Below are positions 26,678-37,432 of a stretch of 64,000 bases of DNA, in pieces. The first letter of the stretch is position 1; every line of letters starts with the position of its first letter. Source of the DNA: Adenanthera pavonina (taxonomy: Eukaryota > Streptophyta > Magnoliopsida > Fabales > Fabaceae); assembly GCA_026686845.1 (NCBI GenBank), contig JAIVEN010000016.1:5101501-5165500 (forward strand). Reading direction: 5' to 3'. The position numbers and the translations under genes were made by a program. The notes below the pieces were generated by a model that did no database searches, was not told where the DNA came from, and saw nothing but the letters and a program-made list of their open reading frames with translations.

Positions 26678-29069
26678 TAGGGATGAGAATAAGTCAAACC
26701 CCTTTCAGTTGGTCTAGGGTCTGGCCTATTTAAAAAATAGGCCAGGGATAGGCTTTTCTAATGGCCTATTTATGTAAACAGGCCTAGCCTGTTTACTTCA
26801 GGCCTAGCTTGAAGCCTACCAGGCCAGGCCTGTTTATATATTATATATAATATAATAATATATTTTTTATAATATAATAACATATAATATAATTTAAATT
26901 AATTTTATTAAATTTTATTAATTTATTAATAAAACATAATATTATTTTCTTGTCAAAACTAAATCGTTCCTAATTCTGTTTGTATGCATCAGCATCACTA
27001 CTCATCTAATCTGAACATGCCCTAAAGAGTGAACCCTAGCCTCCATCCATCACATTCGCCTTCGTCTCTGCTTCGCCTTCTCCTCCACCTCCGCGTCACC
27101 TTCGCCTCCGTCTCCCAACTGCGAGTCTGTAACTCTGCTAGCTGCCTCCATCTGTTGCCTCCCTCTCCCCGTTGACATCTCCTATAGTTGTGATTGCGAG
27201 TTGCCTCCATTGTATCCCTCCACAACTCCACCGTAGCCGTGAATCTGACCTTGCTATACGTGTTCTCAACCCTTCCCTCATCTCTTTTGCTTTATTTGCT
27301 TGTGCTTTTTTTTTTTTCAGATTTGTTAGTATTTCTGTGTTTTATTTTTTGATTTGTTTGTAGTACAGAGGGAAGAAGATCAAAGCAATACAGATAGCAC
27401 CGTCCCAAGACAAGACTCCAGATTCAATTAGACCCTCAGGAATGTTCAAGGGTATTACTGATTTTACGCCTTAAAATCCCTCATTTTCTGCCTTTGATTA
27501 TTTTCTTCTTATAAACTAAAGCCATTACGACGTAACTTTATGTTCCCTGTAATTCCGTTGAATGCTGACTGATCTAATCTGGTGGCTCCCGGAACACCTG
27601 TCCTCCTATGTTATTTTGCTTCATTTTTTGAATTTAGAGAGGCTAATTCATAATTTTTATTTGAATGTTAAAATCACTATTTTTGATCGATGAAATTTAC
27701 ATGCTTCTATAGTGCTTGATTCATACAAACCTGATGGACTTCAATAATGGGCATGATCTATGCTAACTGATATGGTGCCTTCATAAATGTTCCAGCTAAA
27801 GGATTATGGACTGGAATTTTAATCCCTGTCTATCTTTGGTTGATCTGATTGTAGTTAACACTGAAGATGATATATATTTTAACCTCTGCACAACAAATGA
27901 GTCACACTTTATGATTTATGAATAGTTTGTCTCCAAAGAGTTTTTATATTTTATATTGATGATTATCCTTTGTCGATACTATGGGTTGGCATAATTGAGA
28001 TAGATTGATGGATTGAATGATTTTCTTTGTCCCTTCAAATTATTGATCAGTTTCACCTATAATGGAAAGTATATAACTCAAAATATAGCTAATAACAATT
28101 TTATATTCTTTTATCTTCAAGCTTGCTCAAAGGTCGTAGCATCCCTGGTAAAATATTATTGACTCGAAGACTAGACCTGCTAGATAACTCAAACTCAAAG
28201 GAATATTCACCAAATTTTGGAAGGAGCTTCTCCTTCAATGATGCTGGCACAAGTGATCACCCAGCTAAGGCAGCAGAGGTTTCTCATATTTTAATTAATT
28301 TCCCTTCTTTTTTCTATTCAAGTTTTTTGTCCCATAGCTTCTTACCAATGACTGAACTTCTATTCTCATGGGATTCTTTTGTTTTTTCAGCCATTGCATG
28401 TTGGATTTACTATTGACAAAGGAGGAAACAATATAGCACTACACTGGTTTAGGCACAAATCCAATCCCCACCATGTAGGTTTTATCTTTATCATCAGTCT
28501 TCTCCCCAAAATAGAGGAACAATCAAAGAAGGAAATGTCAAAATCATGTAGTCTGATATGCAAAAATGAATTAAGGGGAAGAACTTAATTGAGTGTACAT
28601 ATGTTGTGCGGTCTTGTATATAATCAAATTTTAATTTCTTGGAATCTCACGTTTGTTTAAGTTTCCTTTAGTCTTTGTTAAAGTCTCTATGTTACATGTT
28701 TGTTTGTAAATAATATTATGATTTGAGATATTTTGCTTATATTGAATTATGTATTTTATTACTTGTTAAAGTCTCTATGTTACATGTTATATACTTTTTT
28801 TTCTTGATGTAGGCTTTAAATAGGCTTCTAGCCTATTTAAAGCCTTCAAGGTCTAAGCCTTTAAGCCTATTTAAAGGCCTACTAGTTTAGTAGGCCTTTA
28901 AATAGGCTTCAAGTTAGGCCAGACCTTTTGAAGGCTAAGGTTTGAGCCTAAGAGGAGACCTGATATAAGCCAACAGGCCAGGCTTAGGCCTAAGGCCTGC
29001 CACACAGGCCTAGCCTATTTAGGGAAGGCCTGGCCTGGCCTGGCCTGGCCTGATCTGTTTCCACCCTTA
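26678..29069. mobile_element. hAT-like non-autonomous element carrying gene exons (2,392 bp)
   Basis: It is flanked by a perfect 8-bp duplication TCTATTAT (26,670-26,677 and 29,070-29,077), the length typical of hAT. The ends are TAGGGATGAGAATAAGTCA and, reverse-complemented on the right, TAAGGGTGGAAACAGATCAG. Subterminal regions are packed with both orientations of AGGCC-type motifs (26,740-26,830 and 28,800-29,050), as expected for transposase-binding repeats. No transposase is present. The interior has spliceable exons of an unidentified host gene (separate entry). The intact sister LTR provides the pre-insertion sequence. Confidence 0.82.
27369..28474 (+). pseudogene. Captured gene fragment, three exon-like blocks, function unknown
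   Basis: Exon 28,122-28,278 encodes 52 residues beginning LLKGRSIPGKILLTRRLD, followed by GT. Exon 28,391-28,474 follows TTTTTTCAG and encodes PLHVGFTIDKGGNNIALHWF and RHKSNPHH, again followed by GT. Both are in phase 0 and join in frame. A third block, 27,369-27,451, lies between AG and GT and reads GKKIKAIQIAPSQDKTPDSI, but its phase does not fit the next exon, so it has slipped or uses another site. A CT-rich stretch at 27,020-27,300 could be the original 5' leader. I do not recognise the protein family. Retained introns show DNA-level capture, not retroposition. Confidence 0.5.
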
Positions 29070-29100
29070 TCTATTATTCATAATAGAATTAATATATTTA

Positions 29101-30922
29101 AGGGAAAACTAAACATTTGGTCCTTATAGTTCGTGTCTATTTTCAATTTGGTCCCTGTAATTTCAAAACTTTTAAAACAGTCCCTATACTTTTCCACTGT
29201 TAATGTGTTACTCCCTTTGGTTTTGCAAAGTTACAAAGTCCATCCTTGTATTGTCCAAATCAGTAAACGACGTGCAGAGGTGGCAAATAGGTGCGTGGAT
29301 ATAAGGTTTTCCAAGGTTGAAAATGCTAAACGCTATGTAGGTGTTCTCTAAAAGCAAAATAACATCTTGAGTTACAGAGCACACATAGGACTCCATCTAT
29401 CTGCACCGAATCACAAATCCAAGAACACACACTTGTTGCCTTGCATGTGCTTTCAAACAGTAGCGCATCAATGGTGATGGTTTTGACGAGAGATATCGAC
29501 TTTTTGAATCAAACTTCCATGAAGGAGCTATCTTCTCTTATACTCTGTTTTTTGTGGAAGGTGGAACCATCTTCTTCTACGAAACTCAAAGCAAAGGAAA
29601 TGCATAAAGTAATTGAATTTCTATATATATATATATATATGTGAAAGTAGGTTTCAACTATTTTTTTATAATTAAATTTGATTGTACTAGCATGATTCAA
29701 ATATGACAGTCCAAAGAACCCGAGGTGTAAAGTAAGAATTGCTAGTAAGAAGTGAGCTAAAGAACTTGAGATGATTGAATGAGCTATTTTAAGTTTGAAA
29801 AATCAATTCTTTTCTGGCCAAAACCTAAAAGGAAAAATCAATTCTTTTTTAAAAAAATTAAAATATCAGCTTCATAATAAGATATTAAAAATATTAGAAG
29901 AGGAATATGTTTTTTTTATTTAACTATTATTTTGATTCATTACCATGCATTTTTAATTTGATTCTTTAACTTTTTAGTTTAATTTAATTTTTTATCTTCA
30001 ATTAATGTCATAAATTTTTTTCTTTGAGGAATTCTCAAGTTTAGTGTTGTGACAACAAATTTGAAGATTTTACACCATTGTCTTACCTTGGTTTTGGGCC
30101 TCTGTTCACTGGACCCAAAACAGAGGATGGAAGATTTTACTCCATTTTGTTTGCTCACTCTAATAAGCCTCTAACCTTTTTTTAGTAAATATGGCTCGTA
30201 GATAAACTTGTCTTGGTTCATAATCCAAAGCTTGGGACCGCAAGGCATAAACAAAATGTTCACTCAAGTTTGGGACCACTTCCGAAGTACGTAAATGAAG
30301 ATGTCCAAAAGTTAATGGTATCCCAAACTCATAATGCACAAAAGCTTGATTCCCAAGACATAATGGCCAGTGGCCACTATTAATTTTTTGCAACTCTTCC
30401 TTCACTGTCGATCTATCACTTTAGGTGCCCTTCTTCCTTCACTAATGGGGACCAGTGGCCATTGCGCACTATTAATTTTCACCTGTTATTCTTGCAATGA
30501 GATGCATTGTTGAAGAAGAAGAAGAGTAGCTATTGCGCTCAAACGATGAAGAGTCGCTATTTGTCTTTCCCTAGTAGCTCTACATTTGGAACTTTCTGAT
30601 GTGCTGGAAGCAAGAAGATGAAGGCTTTTCTTCCTTGATGTGCGTTTCGGTCTTTCCCTGGAAAATGAAAGTAAAAGATTGAGTCAGCTAATTTTAATTT
30701 ACATGGCATGCCATCTCATATATATGTTTAACACATCAGCAAAAATAAAGGGAGTTAATGCCACATAGAAGCCTGAGGGATTTATTTTTAAACGTTTTAT
30801 ATTTTGAGGATTAACTCATTAATGGTTTGAAACTATAGGGACTAATTTGAAACAATTTAAATTATAGGGACCAAATTAAAAAATTGAGTAAAACTATAAG
30901 GAGTAAAAGATTAATTTTCCCT
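29101..30922. mobile_element. TIR element with 8-bp target duplication (hAT or Mutator type)
   Basis: The left end AGGGAAAACTAAACATTTGG and the reverse complement of the right end AGGGAAAATTAATCTTTTAC match. Both continue into CCTTATAGTT and TTTGGTCCCT-type motifs repeated in the subterminal zones. Flanking TATATTTA is present on both sides (29,093-29,100; 30,922-30,929). It sits just 15 bp outside the copia LTR. Short frames inside (for example minus 30,405-30,160, 81 codons) match nothing I recognise. A (TA)n run lies at 29,623-29,640. Confidence 0.6.
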
Positions 30923-30929
30923 ATATTTA

Positions 30930-31480
30930 AAACATCTATTATATGATGCCATTTCAAATATAGATGAGGTGGAAAAATTCAAATTTAAAAATGCATTAAT
31001 GGTTACAATATTCATAGTGGATTATAGAAATAAGATGGTTTTAATTAATGGACATAAGGGTGAAGTTTATGGTTTTGGAATTGAAGAGAACAAAAAATGA
31101 TAATTCAATTGAAATAGAATGATTATGTGGCATAAAAAAATATAAACTAAGATATATAAGCAGACATTAAATTAAAATTAATGTAACATTAATATCTTTC
31201 ACTTTTAATTTTAAAATTAAAGATATATATTTAGGATTTAAAACTTTAAAATTTAAACTGCATTAATAGATATGTGATGTTATTATGTATTTATTCATTT
31301 CATATTATATGACAGCATTCTATGTAAGTATATATGACATACACATATAATACTTCATCCCATGAGCATTAAAATAGAATTATTGTACAATTAATCCCTT
31401 TCATCTTTAATTATATATATAAATGATTAAAATGACCTAAAAATAAAAAATAGGTCCTAAATAAATAGCCTCACCTTTAT
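30930..31480. other. AT-rich upstream region of NOP56
   Basis: No coding or repeat structure was recognised in this interval. It separates the TIR element from the NOP56 promoter. Confidence 0.4.
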
Positions 31481-31487
31481 AAGGGGG

Positions 31488-31566
31488 AAAAAACCCTAAA
31501 GCGCGGACGTACTATAAAATCGCATTGAAGTGCTACTACGTTTTTGTTAGCTGAAAACCCTAAACC
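31488..31566 (+). promoter_or_regulatory. NOP56 core promoter with two telo-box motifs
   Basis: AAAAACCCTAAAG (about 31,489-31,501) and GAAAACCCTAAACC (about 31,553-31,566) bracket a TATA-like ACTATAAAAT (31,511-31,520). AAACCCTA telo-boxes are a known mark of plant ribosome-biogenesis and translation gene promoters, which fits the downstream gene. The transcription start is not determined. The ATG follows about 90 bp after the second motif. Confidence 0.6.
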
Positions 31567-31654
31567 CCAGTAGAAGCAGAGCTTGAAATGATCGTTTCTC
31601 TTCATCTCTTTGCCGCTTGCCCATAACTGTCCAAATTTTATTTTTCAATCTTCA

Positions 31655-34600
31655 ATGGCACTCTATATACTCTATGAATCTGCTTCTGGCTTCGCTCTAT
31701 TCCATGCTCATGGCCTTGATGAAATAGGTCAGAACACTGAAGCGGTTCGGAACTCTGTTTTGGACCTGAACCGCTTCGGGAAGGTTGTGCAGCTGACGGC
31801 TTTTCTTCCTTTTGAGTCCGCACTTGATGCCCTCAAACAGTGTAACGCGGTCTCTGAAGGTAACTCTCAAGCTCTTAACTTTCACTGTCAGGATGAATTT
31901 GTAGTATCTCAAATCTCAAGTCACTAGACATTTTATTCCATTTTTATTGTCTGCTCATATATCTGTTAACATTGGTGCGTGCTTCCGAAAGCTGATCAAT
32001 TGCTGGTGTATTTTGGCGTCATGACTTTTTCTGTAGTCCTGCCGCTGGCGGGTCTTATCCGAGGTTGCTATATCAGTTATTAAGGCTCACTCAAGCCAAA
32101 GTTTTAATATAATTGTTATTCTTCTCCGGTGGCTTTTGATTTTTCTTTCAGCTTTTTTTCCTATTCTAGCATTTCAACTCTTCGCGGAAGACTGACGGAA
32201 AATTAATGTTCTATACAACATTTACATAGTTATAGCGCTTTTCAGAGCGTCTCACGGGCAGGCGGCTTTGATAACTTTATTCTTTAGATTATCTTCCTCA
32301 GTTAAAATTTGAGATTTTTCAGCGGTACTAACTTCCTTGTAATTGTGAAAAGGTCTATCTCTCTTGAATTGAGATCGTATAAGTTTCCGCGCATTCTCAT
32401 CCTTTAGTTCCTTTGTGGAGTATGGAGAAGCATCCAGGAAATTGGAAGCTTGGATCTTAGGTTAATAACATATTTTAAATTTTCTGAAAATTTGGAACAT
32501 ATAACTTTGCTAACTAGTAAACTAACTTAAACTAGTAGGTAGTAACTTAATGTCACCATTTTACTGGGGGTAGATGTGCTTATTGCAATGTCACCATTTT
32601 GCTAGGAGTAGATGTGCTTATTGCAAATTTAAATTTCTTGTTCTTGCCTGACAACTGTTGACACTGGCATTCTTAGTACAGAATTATAATGTGGTCCTGC
32701 TGCTGTTTGTTTGAAATGTTCTTTTCTGCCTTCTACTCATGTCTGATTTTCAGGCTTATTGACTGATGAACTGAGGAGCTTTCTGGAGCTTAATCTCCCT
32801 AAAGTCAAGGAAGGTAAAAAGGCAAAGTTCAGCTTAGGAGTAGCAGATCCTAAGATTGGTTCACAGATTGCAGAACTTACTAAGATTCCTTGCCAAAGTA
32901 ATGAGTTTGTGGGTGAGCTGCTACGTGGTGTGCGGCTTCATTTTGATAGGTTTATGAAGGATCTTAAGGTTAGCATTTTTTCTGGCCTCCTCATTGTTTG
33001 TTTGTCCAATATCCCTTGCCCTTCGTGGATATTGCTTTCTGTTTATTGTATCATCACTTCTCTTCCACTTTCTTTAATTTCATAGCCAGGAGATTTGGAA
33101 AAAGCACAGCTTGGGCTGGGGCACAGTTATAGCAGGGCAAAGGTGAAATTTAATGTTAATCGAGTTGACAACATGGTCATTCAAGCAATTTTCCTTCTTG
33201 ATACGCTTGATAAGGATATCAATTCCTTCGCAATGAGAGTTAGGTACATTGTTGACATTGATTGAAAAATATAATCAATTCTTGAACATTGAATCATTTT
33301 ATTCGATTAGGATTACTCTTTCTTGGAAAATTTTTAACATTTACTGGATAAATCTGAGGAATTTTAAAAAAAATTTATTGAGTATAAGCTGTAGTTATCT
33401 AAAGCAAAACAATCAATTCTTTGCAGAGAATGGTACTCATGGCATTTTCCTGAACTTGTGAAGATTGTAAATGACAATTATCTGTATGCGAAAGTAGCTA
33501 AATTTATTGAGGATAAATCGAAGTTGGCAGAAGACAAAATCCCTGGCTTAACAGAGATAGTTGGAGATGAGGATAAGGCAAAGGAGATAGTTGAAGCTGC
33601 CAAGGCATCTATGGGTAGAATTCTTGTACATTTTTATTTGTAACCTTTGTCTCAATTTTATCTAAAAGGTGCTTTCTGCTTTTTTTTTTTTTCAGGACAG
33701 GATTTGTCCCCAGTGGACTTAATTAATGTCCAGCAATTTGCACAGAGGGTAATGGATCTCTCTGAGTATAGAAGGAAGCTTTATGATTATTTGGTTACTA
33801 AGATGAACGATATAGCACCAAATTTGGCCTCTTTGATTGGTGAAGTTGTTGGCGCACGCTTGATTTCCCATGCGGGTAGTCTCACCAACTTGGCTAAGTG
33901 CCCCTCTTCTACTCTCCAAATTCTTGGTGCAGAGAAGGCCTTGTTCAGGTTTTGAACCCAATACTTGTTTCTTCATCAGTTTAAGTTGTAATTACTTATA
34001 GTATCCTCTGAAACTAAAAGGATTCAGAAGTAAACTTCCAGGTCATTTTATTTTATCTTCGATGTTAGGATTTGTATTTTGCGGTGATAACAACTGAATC
34101 GATCTTCAATGTCAACTGCTAATTTATATTTTACCCAGGATGCTGTTATTACTTCTAAAACTTTTTACGTTTCAGATGGTGCACATTTTAAATTAAATAT
34201 CTTTGTCCAATTCAGGGCACTGAAAACCCGGGGAAACACTCCCAAATATGGCCTGATATTCCATTCATCTTTTATTGGTCGAGCATCTGCTAGAAACAAG
34301 GGGCGAATGGCTCGCTATCTTGCAAATAAGTGTTCAATTGCATCGCGCATTGACTGCTTCTCTGGTTAGTTTCTCATTTAAAAAAATTTTAGCGTTATTT
34401 ATTTCTTATGACATCTTTTCTGTCTTGTTATTCCCTCCCTGTGTTTGATTAGGTTTTGTTTAACTGGGATGCAGAGGCTGGCACATCTGCTTTTGGGGAG
34501 AAACTTCGTGAACAAGTTGAGGAGCGACTTGACTTTTATGATAAGGGAGTTGCCCCCCGTAAGAACATAGATGTAATGAAGGCTGCCATTGAAACTGCTC

Positions 34601-35345
34601 AAAGCAAAGGTTTGTACGATGCAAAGATAACACTATTTGTCACTGCCCTTTCTCTTCTCCCTTCCATTTTTGATTCCTCTTAAAAAATTGAGATTTTTTT
34701 GCTTGGCTACTTACGGAAGTAAATATCAGTGGAAATGTCCCGCGAGTGGTCGAGTCGTTTTTGGTAATTGACACCCATTGGATTAGGTTCCCATTCATAT
34801 GTTACCATTCATAGTGAAGTAGCCCTCTTTTTGATGCCTGAGTGCCTTGTTCTATCTATCAGAGAAAAATGTCATTGACAATAGCTTGTAAAGTTAAATT
34901 GGGTTTAACCAGTATATATGTTTTTCCTGAGGTGATGAAAGTTCAATAGTGCGATTTTGCTGATTTATAGTTAAATGCTGCAGACACACAGATGGAAACA
35001 GAAGTGCCTGTTGAAGCATCAGGCAAGAAAAGCAAGAAGAAGTCAAAAGCTGCTGCAGATGAAGGTGAAGATATGGTTGTGGATAAGCCCACTACAATTA
35101 CAAATGGCGGTGCATTGGAGGATCTTAAATCAGAACAGAAGAAGAAAAAGAAAGAGAAGAGGAAATTGGAGCAGGAGATGGAGCTTCAGGATGCGGATGG
35201 TGCTAATGGGGTTGGTAATGAGCAACATGAAACGATTAAAAAGAAAAAGAAGGGTAAAAGAGATGATGGTGAGGTATTTGAGAATGATAATGAAACTAAG
35301 AAGAAGAAGAAAAAGAAGAAAGCAAAAGGTGCGGATGCTGAGTAG
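31655..35345 (+). CDS. NOP56: Nucleolar protein 56 (C/D-box snoRNP core protein)
   Basis: Exons: 31,655-31,859; 32,754-32,968; 33,086-33,243; 33,427-33,614; 33,696-33,948; 34,216-34,364; 34,475-34,609; 34,984-35,345. All junctions are GT-AG and keep frame, giving 554 aa. It starts MALYILYESASGFALFHAHG, the conserved NOP5 N-terminal domain (residues ~1-70). A coiled-coil/NOSIC region follows, then the Nop core at ~270-400, with GEVVGARLISHAGSL, GAEKALFRALKTRGNTPKYG and the NKGRMARYLANKCSIASRID stretch. The tail (440-554) is rich in Lys and Glu (KKKKK runs), as in plant and animal NOP56. With NOP58, fibrillarin and 15.5K it guides rRNA 2'-O-methylation in the nucleolus. No disruption was seen; it looks functional. 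Confidence 0.95.
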
Positions 35346-35779
35346 TGTGTAGACTAGCTGAACACAAACGTCTTGATATTTTTGTGGATGATGATAAATT
35401 TATGTTAATTTAATTTTGAATGCCTTCTGCATGCATAAAAGTCTATATGGTGGAACCTGTCTTAAGTTGTCTTTGATATTCATGTCTGAAATTTTGGCCG
35501 GCAAGTTTGTGTATCGTTTTAGTATCCTCATGCTTTAACAAGTAGAATCACATGGCTTGAGGTCCTCCAATGTCATATGGACTTTTTATACTGTTTCCCA
35601 ACTGAATGTTTAGATCAATGATTGTTCTCCTGCGTCATTTTAACAAGAAATCTTCAGTTAAAATTTAATACTAGTTTTTTTAATGGAAATATTTTCTTTA
35701 GTAAGTAGAATTATTTTTAGTTTTGAATATCATAATATTTTTTAATCGTATGTATTGCACGGTTAAATTATTTTTTTCC
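35346..35779. other. NOP56 3' UTR and intergenic DNA
   Basis: The 3' untranslated region of NOP56 probably occupies the first 200-300 bp. Nothing else was recognised. Confidence 0.4.
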
Positions 35780-36260
35780 TTCCAAAAAAGACCAACATAT
35801 CATTAAAGAAAAAATAGTACAGCCAAAGTCAACGTAAGATGGCAAAACAAACAAAAGCTGCAGAAACAAGACAAGATTCAACCAACGGTACAAAAGCCCA
35901 GTCCTTGTTCAGAAAACGGAGGAGAGAAGATAGGGGATTCAATAATCATTACCTAACGAGCTGGGTACATCTCCTTCAAAGTGGATTTAGTCACCCGATT
36001 AAGATTAGTATTTCTAGCAGTCCATATAAAACAATGGCATCCTAATAATTTTCTCTTCTCGAGAATGTTCTCCACTTGAGTATTATTCTGGAATCCGGAC
36101 AGTCACTCTCCAAAGTAACTACACTAACAAGAGGGAGATTGTCTGATTCAGACATGATGTTCTCCGTATCATTGCTAATCGCAAAATCTACCGCATCATT
36201 TAGAGCAATGGCTTCCGCCATTAAAGGAGAAGCGGCAATGTAGTTATATATATTTGTGTG
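35780..36260 (-). mobile_element. 5'-truncated LINE fragment with RNase H remnant
   Basis: On the minus strand a frame around 36,250-36,080 contains SPLMAEAIALNDAVDFAISN and ESDNLPLVSVV, the pattern of the RNase H-like domain at the end of plant LINE polyproteins. The following sequence ends in a TTTAATGATATGTTGGTC-type 3' tail near 35,790, typical of these elements. It is heavily decayed; only the 3' part remains. Confidence 0.6.
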
Positions 36261-36329
36261 TGTGTTTGTGTAGTCTGTAGTCATCTTGGTTATACATATG
36301 CTTTTTCTTTTGTGGTCAATATCCATTTG

Positions 36330-37136
36330 ATTTTTAAAATATACATCTTCTGGTTCGAAATGGAATGGGATGAAAAAAAATAAAATAAGAAATTTTCTTT
36401 TAAATATAAAATATCATATGTATTTTTAGATAAAAAATTGATAATAAAAATAATTATTGTTGAGTAATAATCGTAGCGAAATAATAGATATTCTATATTT
36501 CGATTTTTATATAACTAAAAAAGATTCCTTTTTCTTAGTGGTAATCAAATGGGCCTAATTTTTTAACTAAAATAATTATATATATATATATATATATTTA
36601 TATATCTGTCTCACAATTTTCACGTACAATGTAAAATATTTTGATGATGATATTTTTGCCTAGCCTACAAAAAATGCTCTTCAATTGTAAGAGTGTGAGA
36701 GATGGTTCAATAAAATTATTTTGGTTATAATTGTTAATCATAAATATAAAAATTATATAATTATAAAGTCAAAAAGTTTGATTATAAAAGTTATAGTTTG
36801 AAAGTTTTAACTATACTGCTCTTTGAATTTTTTTTAGGAAATAAATTGAATTTTCCCCATCTGCTATTGCTGCCATTTTCAACTAATTTTTATTTGACTA
36901 TCGACTACAGTATTTGCTAAAGGTAGAAAGTTTACCATTGGAGTTAATTTTTTTATTAAAAATTAGACGTGTTTTCTCATTCATTATAATTTGGTCTTTT
37001 ATGATATGATCTCTAAAATTAACTTGAACTACTTATAATTTATAAATAAAAATAAATTTTAGTATTATATTTTAATTAATTAATATATTGATGTTGAATA
37101 CAGATATATATATTATATTTTTTTTAAAAGAAAGGT
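36330..37136. other. AT-rich intergenic DNA upstream of adenylate kinase
   Basis: It contains an AT-dinucleotide run (36,577-36,598). A stretch near 36,690-36,730 echoes the AT-rich repeat family seen at 4.2 kb. No gene is visible. Confidence 0.4.
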
Positions 37137-37432
37137 TGGTGCCGTTTAAACCTTCACCTAACACATGTAACGAAGTTGGCAAAAAAAAATTATCCATGTA
37201 GCGACTGGCGAAGGGCAAGACGGTCACTTCAAGGTAATCTGTTGTCACGGCGGCTTGAGTTTGAAGCTTTGGAGGGTCCGAAACGTGGGGCGTTCGGAAA
37301 CTTAAATTCTCGTCGTTTCTCTCATGCGCGAGCTCTTCTGCTAGCTACTTGGGTTTCTGCTCTGAGACGAGGAAACCAAGGCCATTAAAGAAGGATAAGC
37401 GAAAGGGCAGAAGAAAAGGAAGAGGAAGAGGC

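Larger units (their letters stand above)
20511..29085 (-). mobile_element. Degenerate Ty1/copia retrotransposon with a hAT-like insertion in its 5' LTR
   Basis: The plus-strand termini are TGTTATGAA...TTCATAATA and the element is flanked by the perfect duplication GAATT (20,506-20,510 and 29,086-29,090). Read on the minus strand the order is gag, protease, integrase, reverse transcriptase, RNase H, which is the copia order. The 3' LTR is at low coordinates. The 5' LTR is split: its first few bases are at 29,078-29,085 and the rest lies below 26,677, because a 2.4 kb element was inserted. Without that insert the element is about 6.2 kb. All genes carry stops and frameshifts. Confidence 0.88.

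Noticed and set aside
34975..35352. 125-codon Arg/Lys-rich frame overlapping the last NOP56 exon
   Set aside because: It is the same DNA in another frame; the NOP56 frame is supported by splice phase and family similarity.
35839..36045. Plus-strand 68-codon frame
   Set aside because: It is antisense to the LINE fragment 3' region and has no family resemblance.
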